This document shows positions 12,116-22,895 of a stretch of DNA of 64,000 nt, piece by piece. This DNA is from Mantis religiosa (taxonomy: Eukaryota; Arthropoda; Insecta; Mantodea; Mantidae), in the NCBI GenBank assembly GCA_030765055.1, contig JAUKNK010000058.1, forward strand, positions 320,001-384,000, written 5' to 3'. Within the stretch, counting starts at the first letter, position 1. Each line of letters begins with the position of its first letter. The notes under the pieces are model-generated. The model saw only the letters and a list, made by a program, of their open reading frames with translations, was not told the origin of the DNA and ran no database searches. Made by a program: the position numbers and the translations under genes.

Positions 12116-12829
12116 ATGAGCATTTTGGTCTGAAATCTCATTAATCAGTAAAGATAATGTTGTGTAAGAAGTATCCTTTCAGTCACCAAAATATTATCAG
12201 TTCCTATTTGCTGTCACTTTTATTGGTAAGTTAACAGCATGTGCATTATATTAAAGATAATGTGGATATGCCTCTCTGTGATCTGAGCACTAGCAAATCT
12301 ATACTTACGTTGCCATATATTATCATGTCTTTCTTTGGTTTATATAATACATACAACAACTTTTGAAGCTTAGCCAAAATCTTTTTAAAGTTACCAGCCT
12401 GAGGTTGGTACATTTCATAGTAATTATGTCAGTTCTTTAAATGTCAGGTTCTACAGAAAATATTTAGATGTCCTGCTCAAAACAACTGCTTTAAAGGTTA
12501 AACCCTGTTTTACATACATATACTCCCAAATATTCTCTAAGCACTTTCACAAGTAATAGCTATGAAATAAGAATGATTAGAATTCCTGTTGTCGGGATTG
12601 ATGACTGGCAATTAAAAATTTATGCTCAGTGCATTAGAAATTGCAATTACTATGAACATCGCTGATGAACATTGCTGCCATTTGCTTATTCTTATTTTGT
12701 TTTTGAGTGAACTTTGAGTATAGGAGAATATCTAGTGAATATCCCATCAGATCTTTAAACATGCAAGAAGCTTATACAAATAGAACAATTTGCAAGAAAA
12801 GCCTCACTTAACTTAAAAAATAGTGTTAA
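12116..12829. other. AT-rich spacer, no gene seen
   Basis: No coding frame, repeat or RNA gene is recognisable between the LINE fragment and the PLE. Confidence 0.5.
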
Positions 12830-14840
12830 TAGTTCTTTCAAATCGATATCGATTTCACAAACTCTTGTCCGCATCTTCAGTCAAAGAAAACCACAGGAGA
12901 AAACAAATTCGTTGCTAAGGAAGAGACTGTGTTCTTATGTTTCTTTCAGTATTACCAAAATTGAAAAGGAAACAAACTTAAGAAGAAAATCAACCGCTGG
13001 TATTTCAAAATTCCTTACAAATGTTTATTTTTTAAAATAAATATATTTTCCCACACCATTAAATTTATCGGGACATTTAATTGTTTTAATAATGTAACAT
13101 TATATTATGTTTAAGTGACCAAAAATGATCTGCTGTGGCCAATTTATCAGTTTGTTTGTACTTAATGTTACGAAAGCGTTCTTTTGTTCTGATTTCCAAA
13201 TTACATTTCGTCTCATCAATGTAAACTCAATCAAAATCCAAACAATCAAATTGTTAAATACCAGATTATTTGACTATTAGGAATTTCATCTTTTTTAGAG
13301 AAATGTAGTACATTTTAAATTCTATATTGTGAGCAACTAAAGTTATACCAAACTCTTTAACAACTTTTTGAAATTCTTTATTAAACCAAGGGTGGTAACT
13401 AACTTTTTTAAAATTATAGTCGTCTTTTATATTTTTTAGGGTAAAAATATAATTTAAAGTTTTTTGATATTTATATTTTTCAATGTTCTTTTTCATAAAA
13501 GCTTTATTAAAACCATTAATTAAAACAATATTAATAATATGTTTATATTCTGTACTAATTTCATCTTTATTCAGGGGTATATTTATTAATCTATAAATCA
13601 AAATAGTAAAACCAGAAAATTTATGTGGAAAAGGATTAAAGCTTTTATTTTTTATGTAATTATCAATATGAGTAGATTTCCAATACATACCAAAATCCAA
13701 TTTATTATTATTTATTATCTTCAAATCTGTAAATTTGTAAATTTAGTAATTTTAAAGCATCAGTTATTTGTTTATCAGGATCAATAGCAAAAATATCATC
13801 AAGACAGCTATACCAGGCTTTAAAAATCAAGGGGAATGATTTAGTTACTTGCATTTCGAAAAAATTCATAAAAAGATCAGCAAGAAAAGCTGAAAGAGGT
13901 TCACCCATTGCTAAGCCGTAAGTTTGTTGAAAAAATTCACCACTAAAAGCGAAAAAGTTTTGATCCAAACAAAAATCAGTTAGTTTAAGAAAGTCAACTA
14001 TTAAGTCCTCATATACATTTATTGAATATAACCACTTTTTTAAATGAATTAAAAGTTTTTCTGTAAGAAAATTTGGAAATAAGGCAGTTAGATCAAAAGA
14101 TACAAGTTTATCAGTCATATATAATACAACACTGTCAGGCTTTTTAACTAGTTCAAAGGATTTTTTAATACTTACTCTCTCAAATTTATCAAAATTACTA
14201 AATTTATTATGTAAGCATTTAGTTAAATTGTAAGTTGGTGAATTTATACAATTTACAATAGGTTTCATTTTCCAGGTTCATAAACCAAATAAGCTCTAGG
14301 TAAACCAGGATTACTAACTTTTACAAAATAATGTTCTCTATTTGATATAACTTTCACTTCATTAAGTATACTTTGAAAATTGAAATACAGGATTGAAATG
14401 CTTCTTCACAAATTTTTTTGAAATCTTTGCCTTGAAGTAGAAGTTCTACTCTATTTTTGTAATCAGATTTATCTAAACTTACAATCCTATTGCCCTTATC
14501 TGCTTTAGCAAATATTAAATCTTTTTCACTTCATTATTTCATAATCTGTTTATTATTATTTCTCTTAGGTTGGTATTTAACTTTAGTAATATTTTACCGT
14601 ATTTTAATTTAATCAATGATTTATTATTTTCACTTAAATCTTGACTAGCAATTTCTATATCTGCAATATCATCATCTATATTGTTTGAAAAATCTGCACA
14701 CGTTTTTAAACCTTGACTTAAAAAAATTTAACTCTTTTTCATTAAAGTTAGAATTTCATAAATTAACTTTATCTTTATTACTTTTAATGACTGGGTTTAA
14801 TTTATGTTCACACAGAAATAGAAACTACTTACAGTGGAGT
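12830..14840 (-). pseudogene. Penelope-like element: reverse transcriptase plus GIY-YIG endonuclease, decayed
   Basis: Read on the minus strand. The N-terminal part (about 14780-14400) includes NFNEKELNFFKS and a KADKGN-like start with several stops. The RT core (14268-13708) has SFDLTALFPNF, the AMGEPLSAFLADLF motif typical of PLE reverse transcriptases, and CLDDIFA in place of the usual YVDD box, so both aspartates remain. The thumb (13724-13266) reads LDFGMYWKSTHIDNY...NPFPHKF, then NGFNKAF and VSYHPWFNKEF. The GIY-YIG nuclease (about 13265-13030) is recognisable as VYIDETK, then ERFRNIKYK and ATADHFWSLKH, with Gly to Asp in the YIG box and in-frame stops. The 3' end at about 12860 has the CATCTTCAGTCAA motif shared by the other PLE ends. 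Inactive copy. Confidence 0.88.
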
Positions 14841-14841
14841 A

Positions 14842-15150
14842 ACAAACACTACACAAATAAAAATATTTAGTGAATATTCTCCACTTATCTTAAGAAGCCG
14901 ATGACTATGCTTCTATTATGTTTTTGTGAAATTAATTTCATGACCGTTTGCCCACATCTTCAGTCAACACACTTCGTTGTCAAGGATACAAATACAAGGA
15001 TACTTCCTTGACAATGAAGTGTGTTGATTGAAAATATGGGCAAATGATCATGAAATTAATTTCGCAAAAACATAATAGAAGTATTGTCATCGGCTTCTTA
15101 AGATAGGTAGAGAATATTTACTAAATATTTTTATTTGTGTAGTGTTTATG
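14842..15150. repeat. 300-bp palindrome at the PLE 5' side
   Basis: The arms are about 14842-14995 and 15004-15150, with almost no spacer and few mismatches. Shared blocks are ACTACACAAATAAAAATATTTAG, CTTAAGAAGCCGATGAC, ATTATGTTTTTG and CAACACACTTC. The same terminal sequence, in one orientation, flanks the PLE copies at about 29180-29330, 30730-30870 and 50420-50500. It is therefore probably the PLE terminal repeat in inverted duplicate. A short minus-strand frame (15315-15121) may be another PLE N-terminal fragment beyond it. Confidence 0.85.
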
Positions 15151-15315
15151 TTGTTTCAAATGCAAGTTATATAAATTCTTTTTTAATTTAGCACTTTTAT
15201 TTTTCATATTTAAATTAAGAATGTGAACTAATTTGGATTTTAAACTAAGCCAAATTGTGTTACCTAAAATCTTTGTTAATTTTAGATGCAAATCAGATAA
15301 TTCTACATAATGCAA

Positions 15316-15683
15316 GAAGCTACTTCGATGGCTCTGCCTGCCTGGACTTCATGACACATCTATGTGCTTCGATGTATTACAATTTACACTGTTAAAATCT
15401 CTGTCGAAACTTGTCTCTTGTATTATGAAATTGAACTGTTCACAACAGTTATTGGAAAGCATTACAGTAAGTTGAAAGAGTCTCTTCCATTAATTTGATT
15501 CAGACATTTCTTTTTTCATTTCATGTTTTACTGATACAATGTTCATTTAATGAAAGATAGATTCATAAATTGTAAGAAACAGAAGTTCCTCAATACATTT
15601 GGCTGAATATTCCCTGGAAACATGAGACTTACTAAATACTGTTTCTGTGAAACTTGTTTCCATATAAAGAGCCTCATAAATAT
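15316..15683. other. Spacer, no gene seen
   Basis: No recognisable gene. Bases 15680-15683 (ATAT) are the left target duplication of the solo LTR. Confidence 0.6.
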
Positions 15684-16255
15684 TGTCACCCGATCGTCGA
15701 AGTAAAGATAAAACGAGCTGGCAGGAGAGAAAGAGACAGGTAGCGCCTAAGCCACGCCCACTCGTGTGACTGGTTGGCACTTGCAGAAAGAGCAACAGAG
15801 GGAGAAAGAGCCGGAGATGGTCTGGACGATTCTCGCTCCACTGCAAGAGTCCGTGAGGTTTCGTTTGGCTCCATATGACGTCATTAGGTTTTGGGAATCT
15901 TCCAGAAACAGCGGGCCGTGTATAAAAGCGACTAATCTGGGGTAGACGGAGAGAGTTCGGCAGGAGCCGTGAGACGAGTTGCAATTGTGCAGTGCAGACG
16001 GCAGTTAGAGTCAACAGGCTTTTTATCGTGTTTGTGGACATTTAAAGTGTATCAAGTTGAGAATTGATAAACGTGGGGTGATTTGAAAGCTAATTGTTTT
16101 GTCTATTTACTTGGAGAAGTCACGAGAGACTGTATTGGTGTGTGTTAGGTCATTCTGCGGAGATCAGATTTGTACAAGAGCCTTTCTGCGAAAATAAAGA
16201 GCATTTTGAATTTCTGCAAATTTGACTTAATAATTGTGCAAACCCACAAGTCACA
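15684..16255 (+). mobile_element. Solo LTR of a gypsy-type retrotransposon
   Basis: This 572-bp unit starts TGTCACCC and ends AAGTCACA. It is flanked on both sides by ATAT (15680-15683 and 16256-16259), a 4-bp target duplication typical of Ty3/gypsy integration. It contains a TATA box (TATAAAAG, 15921-15928) and a polyadenylation signal (AATAAA, 16193-16198), so it is in the plus orientation. Its 3' end resembles the LTRs of the gypsy copies below, but the rest differs. The internal region was probably removed by LTR-LTR recombination. Confidence 0.85.
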
Positions 16256-16363
16256 ATATGCTTTAAACTCAGGATGGGCAATAACCTGACTTGCAAAAGA
16301 TATGTATGAGTCTAAGTTGGTAGGGCTGAGTTGAGTAGTTGTGTCACACTTGCAAAAGTATAT

Positions 16364-16865
16364 TGTGACTTTGTGGGTTCGTAGAATTAAAAGTCCAATT
16401 TGCAGGAATTCTAAATGCTCTTTAATTCCGTAGAATTACACTTGCAGATTATAGCAGAATTACGTTACTAACACAATCACAATCTACCAAGGTCGATGAA
16501 CACCACAAACAGCGTTCTGATTACATCTGCTTACAACATCAACTCTCTTGTTACAACACATTACAAGTGTTTACTCCTGTTTACGACTGACCCTTGGCGA
16601 GTCGTCCCTTCCTTAAATACCTCATTGATAATTCGAGACTGTTCTGTAACAATCAAGAAATCGAATGTTCTATCACCACACGAAACTAGAATTTTCGACA
16701 CATGTAACCTTATCTGTGTCACAAGTCTTTTATCCCCGGGCTATCCCTATCTGTTTTTGCAGGCTCTTTATTTCCACACCGCTGCTTATCAGTTCCTTTG
16801 TGTAAGCAAGCCGCGCCTACCCTTTTATCGCGTGCGGCGCCACTCGTAATAATGGATTCGTAACA
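16364..16865 (-). repeat. 3' LTR of gypsy copy 1
   Basis: On the plus strand it begins TGTGACTTTGTGGGTTCGTAG and ends GGATTCGTAACA. It pairs with 19617-20066 through shared blocks such as AGTCCAATTTGCAG, ATCTACCAAGGTCGATGA and CGTAATAATGGATTCGT. Confidence 0.9.
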
Positions 16866-19616
16866 TTGCTTCTCAAGGCTGGTCGTCCCGAACAGCACCA
16901 TCGTAGCGGCCAGACGATCCAACTGTACCACCAACATCTTTCCTCGGGGAACCTTCTGGATGCGGTAGACCATATCATTAATCCTCTTCACCAAGGTCCT
17001 TGCCACGTTTGCTGAAACTTCGGGCAGCGTCCCTTGGTCCGGGTATGGTGATACAACCAGAGAAGGTCACCTTGCTGGAACCCACGGCTATTGGCTTGCC
17101 TGTCGTTTCGCGTCTTCATGCGATCTCTCGCCTTCTGGATGTTCTGACAGGCCCTCTAATGCATGTCGTGGAGATGGTCCACCAGGTTCTCCACATACTC
17201 GGTAGCTGGTGGTTTTGCGTCCTGGGGCTCCCAAAAGCCAGGTCACAGGGAAGGCGTAACTCTCGGCTGAACATTAGGCTGACTTGCGTCATCCCAGTGA
17301 TGTCGTGTGTTGCCGAGCGGTAGGCCAACAAGAACAGCGGCATATTGACGTCCCAGTCTCGCCGATGGCTGGCCACGACCTTCCTAATGTATTCTTTTAC
17401 GGTCTTGGTGTAACTTTCAACCATGCCATCCGACTGGGGATATAGAGGTGTTGTGCGGGTCTTATTAACCCCAAGTATTTCTAGTGCCTCTTTCATTTGG
17501 TTGGACTCAAATCCCGTTCTGGAATTCTAACGGCACTCCAAATCGGCAAAACACTTGCGCCACCAGACAGTCGTGATTGTCTTTGCCTCCTGTTTCGGGA
17601 TGGCAAACACCTCCGGCCACTTAGTGAGGTAGTCCACGACCACCATAATGTACTTGTTGCCTCGGTTGGACACTGGGAATGGTCCAGCTATGTCGACGGC
17701 CATGCGTTCGAATGGCACTCGGACGCTTTACTGCTCCATGCGACCCCGGCTTCTAGCCCGGGGGCCGCGAGTCGCCGCGCACACGTGACATTGACGGCAC
17801 CATCTCTCAGCAGCTGCTCGAAACCTCAGCCAGTAGTAGCCCAGTCGGAGTTTGTCGATTGTTCGGTTTGCTCCCAGGTGTCCTGAAGTACCGGCGTGCA
17901 CATCCTCCAAGACCTCCTGGACCTTACTTCGGGGAAGTAGCAACTGTTCTCTCTACGTCTTCCCATACGCGGAACAGCACGCCCTCTCTGATCTTCAGCG
18001 AGTCCCATTGGCACAGTACGACTTATAGTGGCGCTTCTTAGTGCGATATCCTTCCAGGTTGGTCTTGTCCCTGCCTTCACTCCTCTCAAGAGTGGCCCAA
18101 ACTCTCCGTACGCCAGCTGCTCCCTCAGGCCTGCGCTATCCCAGCCATCCGCAGGAATTACCGTGACCAATCTGACAGCTGCGGCGTGCTCCTCCTCTTG
18201 CACTCGTGCATTGGCGGCACTCTCCTGTGCAAGGTGTTCAGGACATGGCCTCTGCGTTACCTTGGCTCTGCCCTCCACGATGTTCAGAGGAGAAGTCGTT
18301 CTCCTGCAGCCTCTGGACCCAACGTGCTGTCTTTCCTTCCAGGTTCCTAAAGCTACGTAGCCAGGTGAGGGCGAAATGGTCAGTCCTCAGGAGGTGGAAT
18401 GGCTGACCGTACTGGTACTGGTGGATGTGCTCCAAGGTTTTCAACACCGCCAGTAACTCTCGCCGGGTGACGCAGTAGTTCTTCTCTGCGTTGGATAGCG
18501 TCTTGCTATAAAAGGCTAGTACCCTGTCGTGGCCCTCCTGGACTTGGGATAGGACGCCTCCAATGCAATGGTCGCTGGCGTCGGTGTTCAGAGTGAAGGT
18601 GCCACCTGGTTGTGGGAATCCAAGAATAGGAGCAATGCACAGTGTCTTCTTAAACTGTTCAGCGGTCAGGTGGTCGGCCCTCCTCTCTAGTAAGCCTTCA
18701 AGCCGGGGTCCCAGGTGCTGCGTCGGTACCGGTTCCTGTGTCTTGTAGATTGCGGCTACGCTGACCACTGGCTCGCACGTCCCCAGCTCCGTTCCGGTCT
18801 GGACGTCGTGATCGGTGTCCGCTAGGTTAAGCAGCCTCACTGTCACCTGCTCTCGGCACAGCAACAATATTCTGGCTATACATAGTCCGTGCACAGGCGT
18901 CTTGTGGTCCAGAATCGTGTTCTTCGTTCACTGTCCTTTCAGTCGCGCCGTCATCACCACCTCGCTTCTCACGGGGAAAACGACGTCTTCCTTCAAGATG
19001 ACCCTGCAGATTCCAGGGCGTTCTTCAAGTTGCCGGAACATGACTTTTTCTTCCTTAAGCCGCAGAACCTCCTTTTTGGATGTCGACCGTCTCCTCGTGG
19101 CTCCTGACGGCATACAATCCCAGTATCACCTCCTCAGCCACCTTCGCGACGAACACCCACAGACGCACGGCACTCCGTCCCCAGGTCAACTCAGTAGGGC
19201 CTCCTCCACAGGCAAGGTGTCACCTCATGCCGTCACTAGCTGGTATGGTCGGCTCGGTTTTCTTGACGGAAAACCCTTGGCCACGTCAAGTCTGATGATG
19301 ATGGTCACGACTGCCCCGGTGGCCTCCAGCACGCGGCACGGCTTCCCTCTCATCCAACCGTCCGCAATGAGGCTGTCACTCATCCGCCGACTGATGCCAC
19401 GCAGGGTCACTAGAGGGAATGCTGATGACGGCGCCGATATGTCCCTCGCCGCGCCAGACCTTACTCTTTCCTCCGGCTGCCCTTGCTGATGTCGGTCATC
19501 TTCGCGGCCATCGCCGCGGCCAAGTTGCTATTTACAGCTTCCGTCTTCTTTGTTAATTCGATATTGATTTCTTCCATCTTCTCGGTGATGTCGCTGTTCC
19601 ACTTCGTAACACCAAT
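16866..19616 (-). pseudogene. gag-pol remnant of gypsy copy 1 (no reverse transcriptase)
   Basis: Read from 19616 downward. A short gag start (TEKMEEINIELTK-like coiled coil) is fused directly to the gag end. The protease region (19410-19225) has LEATGAVVTI where relatives have VDTGAAVTI, so the catalytic Asp of the DTG box is lost. The protease-RT linker (19113-18928) follows. The next frame (18894-18238) passes from ADHLTAEQ straight to APILGFPQPGGTFTLNTDASD, so the entire RT core is deleted. RNase H is retained. The integrase has its H2C2 zinc-binding segment (17943-17728), its first catalytic Asp in VDIAGPF (17718-17527) and the DGMVESYTKT box (17496-17116), but it is spread over several frames. 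Inactive. Confidence 0.88.
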
Positions 19617-20066
19617 TGTGACTTTGTGGATCGTAGAATTAAAAGTCCAATTTGCAGAAATTCTAAATGTCCTTTATTTGCGTAGAAATACACTTGCAGA
19701 TTACAGCAGAATTACGATACATACACAATTGCAATCTACCAAGGTCGATGAGCACCACAAATAGCGTCCTGATTATATCTGTTTACGACTTGCTCTTGGC
19801 GAGTCGTCGCTTCCTTAAGTACCACATTGATAATTCGAAACTGTTCTGTAAGAAATCAAGATATCAAATGTTCTATCAGCACACGGAACTCGATATTTCT
19901 ACACATGTAACTTTATGTGTGTCGACAAGTCTTTTATCTCCGGGATATCTTAATCTGTTTTTGCAGGCTATTTCCACACTGTGCTGCCAATCAGTTCCTT
20001 TGTGTAAACAAGCCGCGTGAACTCTCTTAGCGCGTAGCTGCCGCTCGTAATAATGGATTCGTGACA
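19617..20066 (-). repeat. 5' LTR of gypsy copy 1
   Basis: On the plus strand it begins TGTGACTTTGTGGATCG and ends GGATTCGTGACA. It is shorter than its partner through small deletions. A polyadenylation-type signal lies on the minus strand near the gag-proximal end. Confidence 0.88.
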
Positions 20067-20754
20067 ATAGCTACCAAACCATGGGGTTTCTTGCCCTCCG
20101 CGGATGTTCTATTACTAGAACTGGTATGACCATGCAAGTATTAAACCATCTTGTTTGATTTAAATATTGTTGTCAATATTAAAGGCAATTTTAATTAGAA
20201 AGACAACATACCCAAATCCATGGACCCTGAACTCATTTGAGCACCATTTCACCCAATTCATTCACCGCCCGATATAACTTAACATTGGGGCGAACGTAAA
20301 TTAAAAAAAATACCCAAAGATGACTGGTATTGCAGTAGATGCTATATAGCTGATACTTGTTACGTTGTATCTTCAAATTATTTCTTGCACATAGAAAAGC
20401 ACTTACAATATACAAACTAACTGAATTTCCTACATTGTTTGTTTTAGTTATATCTTACATCTGAGATTGCTTTGATCCTTAAACATGTTTTAAGCAGATG
20501 ATGTTTAATGTGGTTGTAGTAGCTCAGTAATTTAACTGAAGTTATAATAGCATTGACATAAAGAGACAAGCATCTGTAGATTGAGTCCTGGACATGTCTC
20601 TGAGCTTGTTAAGTCTTTAACTTTCCAAGAAGTTGTTTTTACAATAAGAGAACAATGGTATGTGGTATGGTTTTGAACGATTATTAATGGATTCAGAGAA
20701 GATGATGGTTAAAGATATTCATATCTTTTGGCATACATGTTTCTGATTTCACAG
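20067..20754 (+). other. Spacer with a SINE family 1 fragment (20214-20313)
   Basis: The part at about 20214-20313 matches the 3' half of SINE family 1: GGACCCTGAACTCATTTGAG, then CATTTCACCCA, then an A-rich end. The 5' tRNA-like part is missing. The rest leads to a splice acceptor (TTTCTGATTTCACAG, ending at 20754) ahead of the zinc-finger-type exon. Confidence 0.7.
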
Positions 20755-21240
20755 ATTTGTTTCTGCAAATAAGATCTACAACTCAATTTCACAGTTTTTG
20801 AAATGGATAAGAAAATAGAAATCAAAGTAGAGGATTCTCACACAGACATTGTAGTCTCAGAAAATGATAGAGAATTCATTCACAAAGTTGTTTCAGTGAA
20901 GACGAGGATAGATGATGATCTTCTGGATGCTGATTCTGATATGACCATCAAAACAGAAATTATGTCAGAGACTCCTTTTATCAAACATCCTGTAGAACAG
21001 AGTAAAATCGAAACAGCTAAAAGCGGCAACAGCTTTGAGGTAGATAGGAAATTTGAAATTGATCAAGAGACTCTGTTATCAGAGTTTGGTTCACAGAATG
21101 AGGGAGAATATCTTACAGAGCATCCTGTAATGATGGATGAAAAATACAACTGTGATCATGAAATACAAAACAAAATATGAATTAAAGCAGAACCTTGGTG
21201 GCTGGAAACAGAAACTTCATCAGTTCATGATGATATTAAG
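20755..21240 (+). pseudogene. First coding exon of a zinc-finger-type gene (copy A), with one stop
   Basis: The exon is bounded by a polypyrimidine-type acceptor (AG at 20753-20754) and a consensus donor (AAG|GTAAGT, GT at 21241-21242). The start ATG is at 20803. The protein is acidic and has IKxE-type phrases (IEIKVED, TIKTEI) like those in N-terminal exons of insect C2H2 proteins, which could be SUMO-type sites. A TGA at 21178-21180 is followed in the same frame by IKAEPWWLETETSSVHDDIK up to the donor. The related exon at 45663-46218 has GAA at that place, so the stop looks like a mutation. The likely partner is the finger array at 33836-35700 on the same strand. That pairing is inference. 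No known domain is seen in this exon itself. Confidence 0.65.
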
Positions 21241-21324
21241 GTAAGTTAAGTAGAATTCTGCTGTAGTTAGAGAAATGCTTGGTAATAATCATTCCAATAT
21301 ATTCTGTGGTATTACAGAACATAC

Positions 21325-21819
21325 TGTGACTTTGTGGGTTCTTGAAATGAAAAGTCCAATTACACCACTCAAAAACGTTCTTTATTTCCACCGACTTACA
21401 GTTAAACACTTGCCAATTACCTGAACTACGTAATGCACACAATTACGATTCACTAGATCGTCCGTTACAATTCCACTTGCTCTCGCGATTACAAACAATC
21501 CTCCGATGCACATACACAGTCTTCTCGTCCTTAAACTAGTACTGCACTCTTACGCTGATGGCCAAGAACTCTGACTCCTCACTCCAGCCCGGCGTGTTGC
21601 TTATACAGGGTCAGCTGGCCGATCGAGAATGTTCTGGATTAGATGAAATATTCCATAAGTTCGAGAAATCAAGGGCAGCGGAAAGAGACGGCACGATAAT
21701 GTTTTCCGCAGCCACCCCACGTCACCGCTACAAGACAAACGAGGGGGCAGTCCGACCGCCTCCGTTTCCCGCTGCTGCCGTCAGCTGGTTCTATAGGGTG
21801 CTCCAACGTTCGGATGACA
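21325..21819 (-). repeat. 3' LTR of gypsy copy 2
   Basis: On the plus strand it begins TGTGACTTTGTGGGTTCTTG and ends GTTCGGATGACA. The adjoining polypurine tract, read on the minus strand, is GAGGAGGGAGCAG (about 21820-21832). Confidence 0.93.
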
Positions 21820-21830
21820 CTGCTCCCTCC

Positions 21831-22895
21831 TCAAAGCTGGTCGTCCCGAACAGCACCACCGTAGCGTGGCAGGCGATCCAGGTGTACCACCAATATCTTC
21901 CCTCGGGGAACCTTCTGGATGCGGTAGACCACGTCGTTAATCCTCTTCACCACCCGGTACGGTCCTTGCCATGGCTGCTGGAGCTTCGGGCAGCACCCCT
22001 TGGTCCGGGTAGGACGGTACAACCAGACCAGGTCACCTTGCTCAGACCCTTGGCTGTTGGCTTTCCTGTCATACCTGGTCTTCATGCGGTCGCTCGCCTT
22101 CTGGATGTTCTGGCGAGCCATCTCGTGCATGTCGTAGAGATGGTCCACCAAGTTCTCCACATATTCGGTCGCTGGCTGTTTCGCTTCCGGAGGGCTTCCA
22201 AAAGCCAGGTAACAAGCGAGGCGTAACTCTCGGCCGAACATTAAGCTGGCTGGCGTCATCCCAGTTGTGTCGTGTGTAGACGAGCGGTAGGCCAGCAAGA
22301 ACAGTGGCACCTTGACGTCCCAGTCTCGCTGATGGCTGGCCACGACCTTCCTCAGGTGTTCCTCTAAGGTCTTGATGTACCTTTCGACCATGCCATCCGA
22401 TTGGAGATGTAGAGTCGTCGTCGGGTCTTGTTCACCCCAAGCCTTTGTAGCGCCTTCTTCATTAGGTTGGACTCAAAGTTGGTACCCTGGTCACTGTGTA
22501 GCTCCAATGGCATCCCAAATCGACAGAACACTTGCTCCACGAGGCAGTCTGTGATTTTCTTTGCCTCTTGGTTTGGAATGGCATACACCTCCGGCCTCTT
22601 GGTGAAGTAGTCCACGACCACCATTAGGTACTTGTTGCCTCGGTCGGAAACTGGGAACGGTCCAGCAATGTCATCGGCGATCCGTTCGAATGGCGCTCCG
22701 ACGTTGTACTGCTGCATGCGACCCCGGCTCCTAGTATGGGGACCACGACTCGCCGCGCACACGTGACACTGACGGCACCATCTCTCAGCATCTGCTCGGA
22801 GTCTCAGCCAGTAGTAGCGCTGGCATAGTTTGTCAATCGTTCGGTTAGCTCCCAGGTGTCCTCCCGAATTACCGGCGTGCACTTCCTCCAAGTGT
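21831..22895 (-). pseudogene. Integrase of gypsy copy 2
   Basis: Integrase inserts the element's DNA copy into the host genome. The zinc-binding H2C2 segment begins HAGNSGGHLGANRT and ends CRQCHVC (about 22890-22760). The catalytic core carries IAGPFPVSDRG (first Asp), HSDQGTNFES (second Asp) and MVERYIKTLEE (Glu intact). A frameshift near 22400-22430, just before the Glu box, splits the protein into two frames (22891-22364 and 22391-21831). The C-terminal part ends VVHLDRLPRY...DDQL, just before the polypurine tract. Confidence 0.92.

Larger units (their letters stand above)
16364..20066 (-). mobile_element. Ty3/gypsy copy 1, internally deleted
   Basis: This is a 3.7-kb minus-strand element with LTRs at both ends and shortened gag and pol. 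The flanks are ATAT on the left (16360-16363) and ATAG on the right (20067-20070), so the target duplication is imperfect. The LTRs differ in length (502 and 450 bp), pointing to an old insertion. Most of gag and the whole reverse-transcriptase core are missing. Confidence 0.88.

Noticed and set aside
15547..16041. 164-codon minus-strand frame
   Set aside because: It lies antisense across the solo LTR and shows no protein-like pattern.
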